NCBI GenBank assembly: GCA_963573385.1
Contig: CAUYLG010005117.1
Location: 1 to 64,000 of the forward strand
From: Cacajao melanocephalus
Lineage: Eukaryota; Chordata; Mammalia; Primates; Pitheciidae
Direction of reading: 5' to 3'
Length of the DNA stretch: 64,000 nt
The notes below the pieces were generated by a model, which saw only the letters and a list, made by a program, of their open reading frames with translations, had not been told where the DNA came from and made no database searches. The position numbers and the translations under genes are program-made. Numbering within the stretch: position 1 is the stretch's first letter; every line of letters begins with the position of its first letter. Below are positions 63,395 to 64,000 of the stretch, piece after piece.

Positions 63395-64000
63395 TTGCCA
63401 AAGAAGATATATGAATGATCAACTGATATATGAAAAGGTATTGCCTTTCATTGCCTTGATGACATCCCTAGTCATCAAGGCAATGAAAGTCAAAACCATA
63501 GTGAGATGTCATCTCACATCTGTTAGAATGACTATTATCAAAAAGTAAAAAAAAAAAAAAAAAAACAGCGATTAAAAACGATGTAGAGAAAAGCAAACCC
63601 TTACACATTTTTGGTGGTAATGTCATTTGGTATAACCATAATTGAAAGCAATGTGGAAGTTGCTCAAAAATGGAAAGAATAACTACTATATGCCCTAGCA
63701 ATTGAACTTCTTAGTAAATATTTAAAGAAAATGAAATCAGCGTCATATTTAATGTGACACTGTTCACAATAGCCAAGATATAGAAACCCAAACCCAAATG
63801 CCTGTCACTGCATTGATGGATAAAGAAAATGTGATACACACACAAATGCAAGCACATTCTAAAATATTATTCAGCCTTAAAAAAGAATAAAATCTTATAA
63901 TTTGCAACAACATGAATAAACATGAAGAACATTATGGTAAATGAAATAAGCCTGATACAGTAAAACAAAATACTGTATCATTATCATATCACTAATTTTG
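63395..64000 (+). mobile_element. Old L1, end of ORF2, continuing past the window
   Basis: GCCAAAGAAGATATATGAATG, AAACCATAGTGAGATGTCATC, ATAGCCAAGATATAGAAAC and TATTATTCAGCCTTAAAAAAG follow L1 ORF2 in sense. A perfect 19-bp hairpin (63445-63463 / 63471-63489) and an A-run (63547-63565) interrupt it. Confidence 0.9.

Overview
This window is AT-rich, gene-poor primate DNA, almost certainly human. The evidence is AluS-type elements, L1PA/PB-type and older L1 copies, ERV-L proviruses with their MLT2 LTRs, MaLR (THE1/MST/MLT1) LTRs, MIR and a MADE1 element. I find no host protein-coding gene, tRNA, rRNA or CRISPR array. Every long open frame either lies in or antisense to a transposable element, or is an isolated frame with no recognisable domain. 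All family names come from recognition by eye, not from a database search.

Region 1-12 kb. A block at 1-350 is an inverted, about 98% identical copy of part of an ERV-L pol gene found at 5379-5727. It is fused to an L1 ORF2 fragment (351-1283). A near full-length ERV-L (HERV-L) provirus lies on the minus strand (2509-9144). It has both LTRs, a tRNA-Leu-type primer binding site, decayed gag and pol, a 3' dUTPase domain and a near-matching 5-bp target duplication. Its leader carries an inverted copy of the gag start. An old L1 3' end, an MLT1-type LTR and an apparent empty-site paralogue of the provirus target (10378-10625) follow. An ERV1-like LTR in reverse orientation lies at 11305-12033.

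Region 12-36 kb. An internally deleted ERV-L (12664-14366) is followed by an L1 with a 5' inversion of twin-priming type and an internal fold-back (15455-16513). Next come a MaLR LTR (18689-19071), old L1 remnants with an Alu inserted (about 21.7-24.6 kb) and the longest open frame in the window (24955-25404, minus), part of which is duplicated 620 bp away. An oddly ordered ERV-L remnant (28142-29039) follows, then a MIR with a tiny L1 inside it, a 75-bp hairpin (34071-34145) and another MIR.

Region 36-64 kb. MaLR LTRs, four Alus across the whole window, two ERV1-like LTRs (41562-41992 and 49354-50493), a 4.8-kb decayed L1 with most of ORF2 (about 42240-47085), two MADE1 copies, an MLT1-like LTR, an MLT2B-like LTR (57217-57725), L1 3' ends and a terminal L1 ORF2 fragment. 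The notable content is structural: several inverted duplications and hairpins, and unusual retroelement junctions that record template switching and recombination. No gene system is present.
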